Positions 22,334-32,823 of a stretch of DNA of 64,000 bases are shown here, in pieces (position 1 is the stretch's first letter; the number at the start of each line of letters is the position of its first letter). A program made the position numbers and the translations under genes. Below the pieces are notes generated by a model. The model saw only the letters and a list, made by a program, of their open reading frames with translations, ran no database searches and was not told the origin of the DNA. The stretch is from Hygrocybe punicea (Eukaryota > Basidiomycota > Agaricomycetes > Agaricales > Hygrophoraceae): the NCBI GenBank assembly GCA_963556145.1, contig OY744471.1, positions 4,581,590-4,645,589 of the forward strand. Direction: 5' to 3'.

Positions 22334-23596
22334 TAGTGTTGGGGAAGTTCGGTTTGGTCCGGTTTTGGGCCTTTTTGCCCCAAACCGGAACCGAACCGTT
22401 CGGTTCCTGCTCCAAATTTCCAAACCGAAACCGAAACCAATGTAAACCATTTACATTGGTTCGGTTTCGGTCCAGACGTGGTCTAGACCGCGAACCGTAT
22501 GGGCTGGGGGCCCTCACTCCCATCTGACCTCGCAAGAGTGCTGCACATGTCAATCGACGTGGCTGGCCTCATTACGAGGTGGGATTGGGGGTTGGGTGGG
22601 CTGCCCAGCCCTGTCCTAGTGTGTTCAGCCTCGGCTGTTGTCGTTTGGGTGTGGTGGTGGTGGTGGTGGTGGTGCCCCGACGCGTCACACGCGTTGTTCA
22701 CGCGAAGGCGGGTTGGACCTGCGTTTGCCATGTTGGCCGGTTTGGGTAGGCGTGTGGTGGTGATGGTGGTGGTGGTGGTATCCACCTCGCGAGAGAGCCG
22801 CACACGTCAATTGACGTGGCCGGCGTCTTCACGAGGTGGGATTGGGGGGCGCTTACTCCTGATGGCCAGATCTTCGCCTCGGTTGTGTGGGTGGTGGTGT
22901 TGCATGGTGGTGGTGGTGTGGTGCCGCGTTCCCCTATATACGAATAAAATCAATAAAAGAAAGAATAATAAAGACATACCACGAAGGAGCGGCGGTAGAT
23001 GCACCACCCCCCGCCGCTCGTTCCACCTCTCTGACTCCCACCCCACCCTGTTCATGTTCGTTTGCGTGCACGCACGTCTTGGATGCATTGTTGTTGGCGT
23101 CCGACGTGGCGGTCCTGGTGGTTGTGGCGGTCCTGGTGGTTGCGGCTGTCGTGGTAGCAATCGTCGTCGTCGTCGTCGTCATCGTGGTGGTGGTGGTGAT
23201 GGTGGTGGTGGTGCGTCAACCTATAATTTGTTACAGTGTTAGTTAAGTTCGAATAAATATAAATAAAAAACATACAAGGGTGGCAGGGAGTACCCCGCCA
23301 CCCGTTTTGTCGACCTCGGGTGCTCTACCATCTTCGTTTCGCGTACGTTGGGGGCGTTGTTGGTGGTTGAAGGGACTTTGGGTGACTTTGGAAGTCAGCC
23401 AAGTGGCTGACTCGCGACCATCGGTTTGCAGTTCAAACTCAGTTTGAAACGGTTTCGGCCTGCGGCCAAATCTCCCAAACCGAGACCGAACGGTTCGGTC
23501 TCTGCTAGAAATTCCCAAACCGAAACCGAAACCAGCGGTTTCGGTTCGGTCTAAACCGGGTTTGGGTCGGTCTGAGACCAAACTTCCCCAACACTA
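22334..23596. mobile_element. hAT-like non-autonomous element 1 (1263 bp)
   Basis: TIRs start TAGTGTTGGGGAAGTT on the left and match the reverse complement of AACTTCCCCAACACTA on the right. The target duplication CCTGGAAC is exact at 22326-22333 and 23597-23604. Subterminal arms are long runs of CGGTTT/AAACCG motifs. The interior has A modules at 22527-22580 and 22784-22837, GGT microsatellites, and B hairpins at about 22983-23035 and 23278-23312 preceded by A-rich ACATAC. No transposase is encoded. It interrupts the LINE reverse transcriptase, and removing it with one duplication restores the LINE sequence. Confidence 0.95.
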
Positions 23597-24868
23597 CCTG
23601 GAACAACTAGTCTCCCTAATCGGTCACATCCTGTCGGATAGAACCACATGCCTAAAATTCGATGACTATATCTCCGACCCCATCAAACTCGTAAATGGAA
23701 TCAGACAGGGCAACCCCCTCTCTATGATCATATACCTTTACTACAATGCTGATCTTCTGGATATCCCCACAGGTCCTTGTGAACTGGTGGTAGCCTTCGT
23801 AGACAATGCAGCCATCTATGCAGAGGGTAAAAACTTCGTCGATACTCACGCCACCATCAAGCACATGATGAACAAGGATGGAGCATACGACTGGTCCAAA
23901 GATCACAACTCCAAATTCGAAACCAACAAATTTGCCCTGATCAACTTCTCACAAAAACGACAAATCCCCCGCCCAGACTTACTCCTACAAAATGTACTCA
24001 TCAAACCCACCACCTCACATCAATTTCTAGGCATCATACTCGATCAATATCTACGATGGCATGAACAGCGGGAACACACGCTTTCTAACGCCACTAAGTG
24101 GATCTCCATTTTTTGCTGACTAACCAGGACTAAAACAGGAGTCAACTCGAGACTAAGGCGCCGCCTATATAATGCAGTGGCTGTCCCCAAACTCACTTAT
24201 GCAGCAGAGGTCTGGTTCACTCCAGTCCACAAAATTCATGGCTACAAGAACAAACGGGGATCAATCAGAGCCCTAAAGGAACTAACGAAGACACAACGAA
24301 CAGTGACCCTGAAAATCACAGGCGCCCTACGCTCCTCCCCCATCGATTTACTTGATATGCATGCTGGGATACTACCGGTCAATTTCCTACTACACAGAGC
24401 CTGCCAACGCACGATCATAAGAATGGCCACCTTACCACCTATGCACCCACTATACAAACCCCTCCAGCAATGTGCAAAATGCCAAGTCACCAGACACAAA
24501 TCACCGTTACATATCCTAACCCACCTATATCACATCAGCCCAGACGATGTAGAAACCATCACGCCATCAACCCGCTCCCAGTACTCAATCTTCCCCACGC
24601 ACATTGCACGATCCAGAGACCAGTCCCTACAAGAAGAACAGGCGGACATGGCAAACATAAAGATCTACACTGACGGCTCAGCCTATGAAGGCAGAGTAGG
24701 CTCAGCAGCAGTCCTCTACAAGTCCGGCCGCACTCAACACAAATCTTTACATTACCATCTGGGCTCCACAGACAACCATACCAACCCCGAAGCTGAAATC
24801 TTGGCATGTACTCTGGCCCTACATCTCCTCAGCAAAGAATGCCACCCTCAGACAGTATCCATATACAT
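23597..24868 (+). pseudogene. LINE ORF2: second half of RT and start of RNase H
   Basis: It continues the RT palm (NGIRQGNPLSMIIYLYYNAD). The catalytic box reads AFVDNA instead of the usual FVDDA: the second Asp is Asn (codon AAT at 23805-23807), a G-to-A change in a CpG. A TGA at 24117-24119 replaces an expected CGA. The RNase H domain begins at about 24655 with IYTDGSAYEG and the Glu of NPEAEILACTLAL. The frame is cut at about 24868. Confidence 0.8.
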
Positions 24869-26238
24869 TGTCATGACCCCAAATGGTTTTGGGTGTAATG
24901 TCATGGGTTTACCATCGGACCACGGACTTAGATATTTAAGTGCAACACTATGGATGCACACCTACACTCATTGGTACCCATTCTATGCCTTTCCACATTA
25001 CGCATGCTAGTGAACAGACACAAATAGCATATATGCTTACCTTTATATCATTTATTATGGCATCACTAGCAATGCCCAGACCTAGCCGTTTATGTATGGT
25101 GCACAGAGGCACATCCCCCACTCATTAGTATTTATTATATATTTCTCTGTATTGCGTGTGCAAGGAGACAAGCCCAACTAGTGTTCTTACCTATATTAGC
25201 AGTAATGGATTGATTACAAATCTTGTTTACTTGTATTGATCAAAAGCGGCTCAGCTAGATAATGGGAAATGATTAGATAAGATGTGAACAAGAGGATGAT
25301 AAGATAATGATAAGATAGGATGCATCAGAGAGTGATTGTGATAGTCTGCCTACTTAAAGACAATGGAGGTCTATTGTTCTGAGCAGTCCTTTGTTCTAAA
25401 CAGTCCAAATGGAGATAGAGCCCATTGTTCACAGCCTCTTTGATGCCATCCATTGTTCTCATGACTCAGTCCCATTGTTCTCACTTTCCCATTGTTCTCA
25501 GTCCCCCATTGTTCTTCAACAGTATAAATAGGGCCCCCAAATTCCAGTAGTCAGTAGGATTTCCCCCCTCACCACTCAGCAGTCACTCTTAGTTGGGTTC
25601 ACACAGTGTGATCCCTCATTCTATTAGTACTAGTAGTTACTCATTGTAGTAGCTAGTGCTTGCAATCCAGTCTAGTTCACTCTTATTCTATCATTCTCTG
25701 AGTTCCCCTTGTCATCAAGGAGAATTCACTCAGTTCACTCAGTCCAATCAATTCATTAGTCAGCATTAGTCAGCTAGATACACTTCCAAGGTTAAGGTTT
25801 CATCCTAAGCAAAACAGAGTATTCAAAAGGTATTAAAGATATCCCTGAACTAGTAGCCAATGTGCGTTTGAAGCTTCGGATTTAAGTCAGATATTATAAT
25901 ACCCAGAGATACTCTTGATTGAATAGGCCCTGTAGCCAAAACCATCCTTATTCAACTGGTGAATATTGTTATCAGTATTCATTAGTTCATATTTTTATAT
26001 TCCAGTAGTGAATATTAGTATTTTCAGTACATCACACACCCAATTGCTATTCATACCCACTCAAAGTCTCAATTCTTAATTGAAGAGACCTCACTATTAC
26101 ATTCTATTGATTCATATAGTACATATACCCACAAAACCCCTTCCTGATAGGTTATTTAGATATTAGAAACCCACGAACAACAAGAAGGTACCTGAACAAA
26201 GTCAACTCCGGTAATTCTTGGTGAAACAAACATTCACA
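24869..26238. mobile_element. LTR-like insertion (probable solo LTR) in LINE RNase H
   Basis: The LINE frame stops at 24868 and resumes about 26240. The inserted sequence begins TGTCATGACCCC, carries a TATA box (AGTATAAATAGGGCC at about 25523) followed by a pyrimidine-rich leader, and contains repeats of CATTGTTCTCA at 25400-25515. It has no coding frame. Flanking ACAT occurs on both sides (24865-24868 and 26236-26239), but a clean 5-bp duplication is not visible, so the right edge is uncertain by several bases. Copia-type LTRs of over 1 kb are known in fungi. Family unknown. Confidence 0.6.
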
Positions 26239-26239
26239 T

Positions 26240-26986
26240 AACAACGTTGACAGTAGCTCCACCATCCTCACCACAGGCCATCCCTCCATCAAATCAGGCA
26301 CCGGCCAATACATCTTTAGAGAACTCCAGGCCATGAGAGCACACTTGATTGACTCAAATCCACAGCTAAGAATAACTATCAGGTGGATATCAGCTCACAG
26401 CAATGTTACAGGTAACAAAACTGCGGATCAAGAAGCCAAGAAGGCCGCCAAGGGTACATCGAGCATGAACAAATGCCTCCCCCCCTGGTTACGCAACTAT
26501 ATCCTCCCTTCGGGCACCTCCACAATCAAGCTCACCTTCAAAAAAACCACAAAAAAACAATGGAAAGACGAATGGATGCTCTCCCCCCGCTACATCCAAT
26601 TTAGCTGCATTGACCCATCTTTCCCACTATGGAACTTTACCAAACTAACCCAACGCCTCAACAGGACACAACATAGCTTATTGTCTCAACTACGCATAGG
26701 CCATATACCTCTTAACTTTTACCTTCACAGAATTAACAAATCCCCCTTGCCCACCTGCCCCAACTGCAACGCTGCCAACGAAAATATCCACCACTACATC
26801 TTCGATTGCACCGCATACGACCAACCAAGACACATGCTCTTCTTAGAGCTTCAACACAATGCTCACTCACTTAAATACCTGCTCAATACCAAGGAAGGCA
26901 TTAAGGAACTACTGAGATATATTGGACGGACCGGCCGTCTTTCTGCCACTTTCGGTGACCCACCCAATCTGATGATTCGTGACTAA
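26240..26986 (+). pseudogene. LINE ORF2: end of RNase H and zinc-knuckle C-terminus
   Basis: RNase H resumes with RWISAHSNVTGNKTADQEAK (the His and Asp of the last RNase H motif). A Leu-rich linker and a CCHC knuckle (CPNCNAANENIHHYIFDC) follow. The stop is at 26984-26986. No internal stop occurs in this part. Confidence 0.8.
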
Positions 26987-27521
26987 TCCCCTTCCTTTAC
27001 ATCACCAGATGCGAGTCACACCTCGCCCGTTACAAATACCCTGGATACCAACTACCTGGACAACCACCAACACACGTCACACCAACTCAAATGCTCCACC
27101 CAGCTCATACATGCTCGCCCACAACAGGCCCACCACCGACACATTTATGCCCTAACACGAGCCACCTGACACTGGCCACACCCCGCTCACTCACTTTTAT
27201 CTACTTACTTATACTTCTGTCTGCGTTAGCCTATCGTGCATGCCCGCGCCTGCGGCCGAGCACTTACCTGATGACCACATGTACCCCCACACCATCAGTC
27301 AGCATAGGCTCCCTCTCAAGTCAGACAAGGTGGGTAAAACAGCGCTAGGACGCACTGGGGCTCTGGGGGGGGTTTTCTCGTCGGAGTTGCACCCGTTAGT
27401 CAGAGGCGCAGAAAGGGTTGGACCCTTTTATAGTTAGTTACTCCAGCCTTTCATGTAAGGTCCTACATAGGGCTTGCCCCAATGGACACAAAATTGATAT
27501 AAAAAATAAAAAATAAAAAAA
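26987..27521 (+). other. LINE 3' UTR and A-rich tail
   Basis: Pyrimidine-rich non-coding sequence ends in an A-rich tail at 27501-27521. The tail is followed at once by coding sequence of the second Ngaro-type element on the other strand. Confidence 0.7.
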
Positions 27522-28090
27522 GCTTGGGAGACGTCTGATTTGAACAAGGTGAGTGGAGTGTTGCCATGTTCATGACGAAAATTGAGGAGAGCTTGTCCCA
27601 GGTTCTGCAAGTTGTCCAGATGAGAGCCGACAATCACTGAGTGAGCGATGAGCGAGTTTAACGAGTAAACAGTCACGCTGTGGTCAATGACAAGCCTCAA
27701 GTTGGTCGAACACGGTTTTGGCACAGTGTGGACCAGCATACTGTACATACCGGGGAGCAGATCCTGACCAAAGGACTCTGAGAAATGGCCAAGCAAAATC
27801 TCCTTATCACACTGAGCACGAATGAAGTCACGTTCTTTTTTTGACTTAGGTGGCCGGACAGAGGCATCATGAGTAGAAGGGTATGAAGGATCCCACACAG
27901 ACCAAGGCCAGAAACCCTGGCATAGGCCCGTGATGACTGATGAGATGAAAGGTTGGTTCGGGTGGGTCGTGAGGAGATGCGCGAATGCACGGACGCGGAC
28001 GGGAGTGACGATCTTGAAAGGTGTGAGTTGCATGAGATTGTGTTGATGAGCTTGTTGGTGTATTTGGAGGAGGGAGGTTGTGGGAGTGGA
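27522..28090 (-). pseudogene. Truncated reverse transcriptase of the second Ngaro-type element
   Basis: It encodes QPFISSVITGLCQGFWPW, then FGQDLLPGMYSMLVHTVPKP and LRLVIDHSVTVYSLN, parallel to the first element's RT but clearly divergent. The palm ends after the first catalytic Asp (KSDVSQA). The YVDD box, RNase H and recombinase are absent. Confidence 0.8.
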
Positions 28091-28194
28091 GGATCCGATT
28101 CCATCGTCAGTGCAGAAGGGTAAGTGCCGGTGTCAAGGTTGGACCAGAGAAAATTGCAGAAATAACGAGGGCGGGAGTAGAACACGTCAGGTCT

Positions 28195-29560
28195 TCATGT
28201 GGGTGCAGGAAGAGGACGTATGGTCCGTGCAATGGCATGTGGAGCAGATGTGAGCGTAGCGGCACTGGGATGCCATCGAAGGACAGATGCCATCGTTGAA
28301 ACATTGGCAAGGCTCCGACTTCTTTTTAGTGTCATTGCGGGTACGGGTGTGGCCACCTGAAACCGTTCAACTGTCTCGTCTGGTTGCCTGAGGGGATGCG
28401 AGGAATCTGGTACCGAATTTGGAGAGGTAGGACCGTTCCCAGTGTGAAAATGAGGAGAAATCATTAAGTAGGAGGTCCCTGCGGGACGCGACTTTGGTCC
28501 GGATTTTACGATCGAGGAGGATGATTCTCTCATGAACTGATGGGTGGGCACTGTTGGAGGGCTCGAGTACGTAGTGTTGATAGTGTTGGAGTTCCTGGTC
28601 CCGGTGGGGAAACACCCAAAGGGTAGCTTCGGAGGCTTTGCCCCAGGTGATGACCCATTCTCCGATAGACTTGACAGATTTGATAGGGTTGGATGAGCCA
28701 CAGTGGGGTTCAATGCCATCGCCGAGTTTTTGGGATGTCTGAGTGTCGTGAGAGACAGAGTGGTAGTGGGTGATGACCTTGTCGAGGTTGACAGATTGGC
28801 CTTTGATGAGAGCCATCCACTCAGACTCTGGGAAGGAGATATGGCTCGTGGAGTTGAGTAGTGAACTGAGGACATATTTGAAGTCCTTTGAGAATTTGAG
28901 GAGGAGACGACATGTCTTGGCGAGCTCGGGTTTGAGTGCGGCGTCTCTGATAAGATTCGTGACAGTCCAAGGAAGAGTGGAGTCATCGACTCTCCTTTGT
29001 TTTGGTTCGCTGTCTCGCTCCACCGAGGATGCGCGAGATGGATCCAGTTGAGCAGCATGGGTTTCATCCTGTCCAATAATGTGGGTTTCAACCTGTCCAA
29101 TAATGCCGGTTTCATCTGGTCCAGGAGCGTGAGCTCTATCCAGTCACGGAGAAACAGGGCACGGTGGGTCGATTTGGTCATGGACAAACGATGCAGGAAT
29201 GGTGTTGGTTGCTGAGTCATACCTGTCGAGCATGGTGAGGTAGGACACGAGAGCACTGCTTCCTGCACTGTCAAGTTCCCTAGATCCAGGGATTGTATCT
29301 GAAAGAGCAAGGAAAGCGTCGGACTTGGTGGTAGCTCCTCTCCTGAATGCGTTGAGAATGAGTTTGCATTGTCGAGTGATGTCCAGTCTAGCAAGGAATT
29401 CCGGGGTTGTAGATACATTTGCCTCAGAAGAGACAGCTTCTTCTCGTGGTGCTTGACTGGAAAGCTGTGATGGTGATTGTGAATTTGACGTGTGCATGAA
29501 CAATTCTGTTCCGATCTGTCTCTGCAAAGACCCTGAGTCCACATTGGTGCGAGAAGTCAT
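28195..29560 (-). pseudogene. Gag-like gene of the second Ngaro-type element, frameshifted
   Basis: It starts at ATG 29560. The N-terminal part runs to a stop near 29144, the middle continues in the 29023-28367 frame (SFPESEWMALIKGQSVNLDK), and the zinc clusters lie in a third frame at about 28325-28195 (CQCFNDGICPSMASQCRYAH, then CSTCHCTDHTSSSC). At least two frameshifts therefore separate parts of one ancestral ORF. Short GGTTTCA/CTGTCCAA repeats at 29065-29120 look like a local tandem duplication. Confidence 0.75.
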
Positions 29561-29720
29561 AAAAAGATATTTGATGGAATTTATTCAGAGATGAAAAAGA
29601 GAATAAAAAATAATCTTTTACTCCTGGTGAGCCAATGTGGTAAGTATGGCCCACAGAGAAAGAGGGATACGCTACCTGGGTGAACCAATGCGGTGAGAGA
29701 AAACGAGGGTGAGACAAACT

Positions 29721-31781
29721 CCTGTTTCTTGCGCGAGCTTGGGTTCACCCAAAGGGTAGGGTTACGCTTTGTCAGAAAGGGGGTACGCCTGTGTGAGGGA
29801 ATTATGCCATTGAGGGGGATATGGCAAAATCGCGTGTAGCAGAAAAGCTCTTGTCTATTTTAAACTCAATTAAAAATGACCAACGAAAGTGTTCACGGGA
29901 CTTGTGGACATGTAGTTTCAAACTCAATTTTTTGGCATTTACAATTATTATGTACATGAAATATTTCAATAAATTACAAGCACAATAAGTAACCCAACAA
30001 CCCATGTATTACAATACTACTAATACATTTTGTTAAAATAAAATAGAAGAGAGCAGGGCAAAGTGCCCTGCCCTACTCATCCTTTGCGTTTGCCAACCCT
30101 CCTTGTTCTGCTCTCATGGCTCCACCCTGCCATCCCCGTCATCCTCCTGTGTGCCGCCATTTGCCATTCATCCATGTTATTGGGTGTGGGTGCTGGCAGC
30201 CAGCACCTGAATGTGGGGAGGTTGGGGCATTGCAGGCTGGTGTTCCCATTCCCATTCCTGCTCCTTTTGTGTTGCATGGCCATTGCCACTGGTGTTGCCA
30301 TTGCTGCTGCCATTCGCATTGGTGGTGGTAACTGTAGTGGACAGTGTTGGGTGGTGGTGGTTTACATTTGCGTTTGCATTGGTTGGAGTTGCCATTGGTG
30401 TTGGTGCTGTGGTTGCTGTTGGTGCTGCAGTTGCAGTTGGTACTGCTGTTGCCATTGCTGATCGAGGTTGGTGGTGGTGGTGTTGGTGTTGGATGGTGTT
30501 GGATGGCAGTGCCATAGCCTAGCACAGTAATATTTAACTAAAACAGTTTTAATTAGTAAAAGTTATAATTCTCAAAGAAAGAAGAGACTTACCTTGAGCA
30601 GATCGGTTTGCAATTGCGAACCACTCTGCTCATGTTTCTGTGTTGGGTGGTTATGACAGGAAGTCACGGTTTGCACACATTCATTTAATGATAAGAAAGC
30701 CATGATCAAATATATCCAGTTGGTATCACGATGTTACTAGTATCAGTAATTATTGTCAATATAATGTCTCAGTTTCATTTTCAAATACTTATGCCTTTCT
30801 CGTTCTTCTTCTCCAATATTTCTATCTCTGTGTTGTTTCTTGTTGCTTTTTAAGAATATCTCCCATATGCAAAAATAGCATAACATGAAGAAACCAGTTG
30901 AAATTACTTCAAGTCTTTTACTTCAAGATTGATTTAATTCCACCCAACTGTGCATCCAGCTGTTCACAAGCCTACACTCAAAGTCTGTCCAAGTGACCAT
31001 ACAATAACATGAACATCAGAACTTATTTGTATTGAAGGCTCTCTTATAGTTAAGTATCATTCTCATCATATTTGCCAATAACCAGATTTGAGTCATTTGA
31101 CCATTCAGTAAGCTGGATTATAATTTTTTGGCACATATACTCAATTGTGCATCCATAATAACACCATGCTGATGGACATATTTTTAAGCTTGAGTCACAT
31201 CTTGAACAGCCAAATGGGTATCCTCACCACCAAGTATTGGTACTACTTAATTCTAATCAAAGCAGCTGGATCACAACCAACCAGTAATGATATCATGTCC
31301 TTGAGTCATGACTCCATTTTCTCCCAATATTTCAAATGCCTATTCAGTAACTGATTATCTGGCAGTACCAGACTTTCATTTGAAGTGGTAGCAACTGAAT
31401 ACAAAGATCTCTGAACAAATATATGCCAGATATATCAACAAGGAATCTGGAATTTGCTTTCTGAGTTGCCCTGAAAACTATTCTTCCAAAACTTAAAGTA
31501 TGTAAAGGCTGATGCATTAGAAGCTATACATGCCATCAAGAGCCCTATTCACTCATAGATTATCCAAATTTAAGATACTTTATTGAGTTTAGATGATATA
31601 GTCTCATGGTGTCCTTCATCTGACCTAACAAAACTCTGGTCTAACCTTCCTTCCAAGTTCCAACTACAAATTCTCACTGATCTGGTCTAATTGGAAGTGA
31701 ACAATTCTGGAGGAAGGTTTCATGATGAGTCATGCAACCTTTCATATGGACAGTCACTAGTGACTGTCCATACTGTCCAAA
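29721..31781. repeat. Repeat-rich spacer with B modules
   Basis: 30052-30085 is a CAGGGCAAAGTGCCCTGCCC hairpin. 30230-30510 is a low-complexity GTTGTT/TGCCATT stretch. 30593-30640 is a second hairpin with stem GAGCAG/CTGCTC and core GGTTTGCAATTGCGAACC, preceded by A-rich ACTTACC, the reverse of a splice donor. This pair looks like the interior of another hAT-like element whose ends I could not find. 30660-31740 is A/T-rich without a recognisable gene. Confidence 0.45.
31745..31772. repeat. Perfect 28-bp palindrome
   Basis: TATGGACAGTCACT followed by its exact reverse complement AGTGACTGTCCATA. The half-site TAGTGACTGTCCA resembles hAT-like ends in this window (TAGACTGTCCA at 44304), so it may be two element ends joined back to back. 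Confidence 0.8.
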
Positions 31782-32404
31782 CACAGGAGGCCAATGAGGA
31801 TTTTTTGTGATCACATAATGCACAAATATCCATATTTTAAAACTATTTGCATTGTTATCTCACTTGTGAAAATATTGTAGAAAATAACATTATCTAAATG
31901 TGGTATTCATACAGAAAATAGTGCAGACAGAAAATACAATTATTTAGACCTTTATTGTTTTCATTATTGTGTACATGTATTCAGAAAAAAGAAAAAGACC
32001 CAAATATTTAGGATTTCTGGCTGGATATCTATGGATCTTATTGTCAGGCAGATCTTCAAGATATTTGGTCTCGAGATAATTCAGGCACAAGCCAGGTCCC
32101 AATTATCTGGAGACCAAATATTCTAAAATTCTGCCCTCACAATAAAAGCCATAGATATCAGCCTAGAAATCCTACATATTTGAATCATTTTCTCTTTTCT
32201 GAATACATGTTCACAATAATGAAAACAATAAAGGCCTAAATAATTGTAATTTCTGTATGCACTATTTTCTGTGTGAATACTACTTTTAGATAATATTATT
32301 TTCTGCAAAATTTTCACAAGTGAGATAACAATGCAAATAGTTTCAAAATATGACTAGATATCTGCATATTATTTGATTGCAAAAATCCTCATCTGTCTCC
32401 TGTG
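31782..32404. mobile_element. Foldback MITE, copy 1 (about 620 bp)
   Basis: The left arm (31782-32070) and right arm (32120-32404) are inverted copies with about 80-90% visible identity. The outermost motif is CACAGGAG, then ATGAGGATTTTT. The arms contain GTTATCTCACTTGTGAAAAT and CCTTTATTGTTTTCATTATT. There is no coding potential. A related copy lies at 61940-62515. Confidence 0.85.
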
Positions 32405-32823
32405 AAAGCCTTAGTAATATTCCTGACTATTCTATTATGAGGAAGTGGCAACTATGTCATCAGAAACAAAAACTTGTTTGCCATTGTAAATAAAAATCAA
32501 ACATATTTGTATTTTCATAGCATAGTACATAATTCATAAATACATGGCATCATAGGAAAATTGCAAGGGAGTTAAGTCTGAGATTTATTGGAATGACTGC
32601 CAGCGAAAATTGGTTTGAACAAAAAGTGGTTACAATCATGAGCGTGCAAGAAAGCTTCCTTGTTTATGCAAGCAAGGTAATTCAGAAATGTCCTGCAGCA
32701 TTCCACCACCCCTTGTTGTGCTACTCTGACCTTGTTCCTGTTCCCATCCAGCATCAGATGTTCTGTGTTCATTTCAATAATATGGATGTTATTGCCAGCC
32801 TGGTGCAACCCATACATACATGC
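32405..32823. other. Spacer without recognisable genes
   Basis: A/T-rich sequence. A 110-codon open stretch at 32593-32925 shows no family features and overlaps the end of an LTR-type element, so I do not call it a gene. Confidence 0.4.

Larger units (their letters stand above)
21018..27521 (+). mobile_element. LINE (non-LTR) retrotransposon, interrupted twice
   Basis: The end of an endonuclease domain (21018-21250), reverse transcriptase, RNase H and a C-terminal zinc knuckle lie in order on the plus strand. The element closes with an A-rich tail (27501-27521, AAAAAATAAAAAATAAAAAA). The 5' end is lost in the gap. A hAT-like element (22334-23596) splits the reverse transcriptase and an LTR-like insertion (about 24869-26238) splits RNase H. 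RNase H plus Tad-like organisation is usual for fungal LINEs. Clade assignment is tentative. Confidence 0.85.
27522..29720 (-). mobile_element. 5' half of a second Ngaro-type element, truncated
   Basis: It has the same minus-strand architecture as the element at 14.7-19.2 kb, but only the leader, Gag and the first part of RT remain. It stops inside the RT box FKSDVSQA at about 27522, exactly where the LINE tail ends. The leader, with GGTTCACCC-type motifs, runs to about 29720. Confidence 0.8.

Noticed and set aside
22499..23242. Open frame of 247 codons inside hAT-like element 1
   Set aside because: It crosses A and B modules and GGT repeats, has Gly/Trp/Val monotony and no transposase motif.
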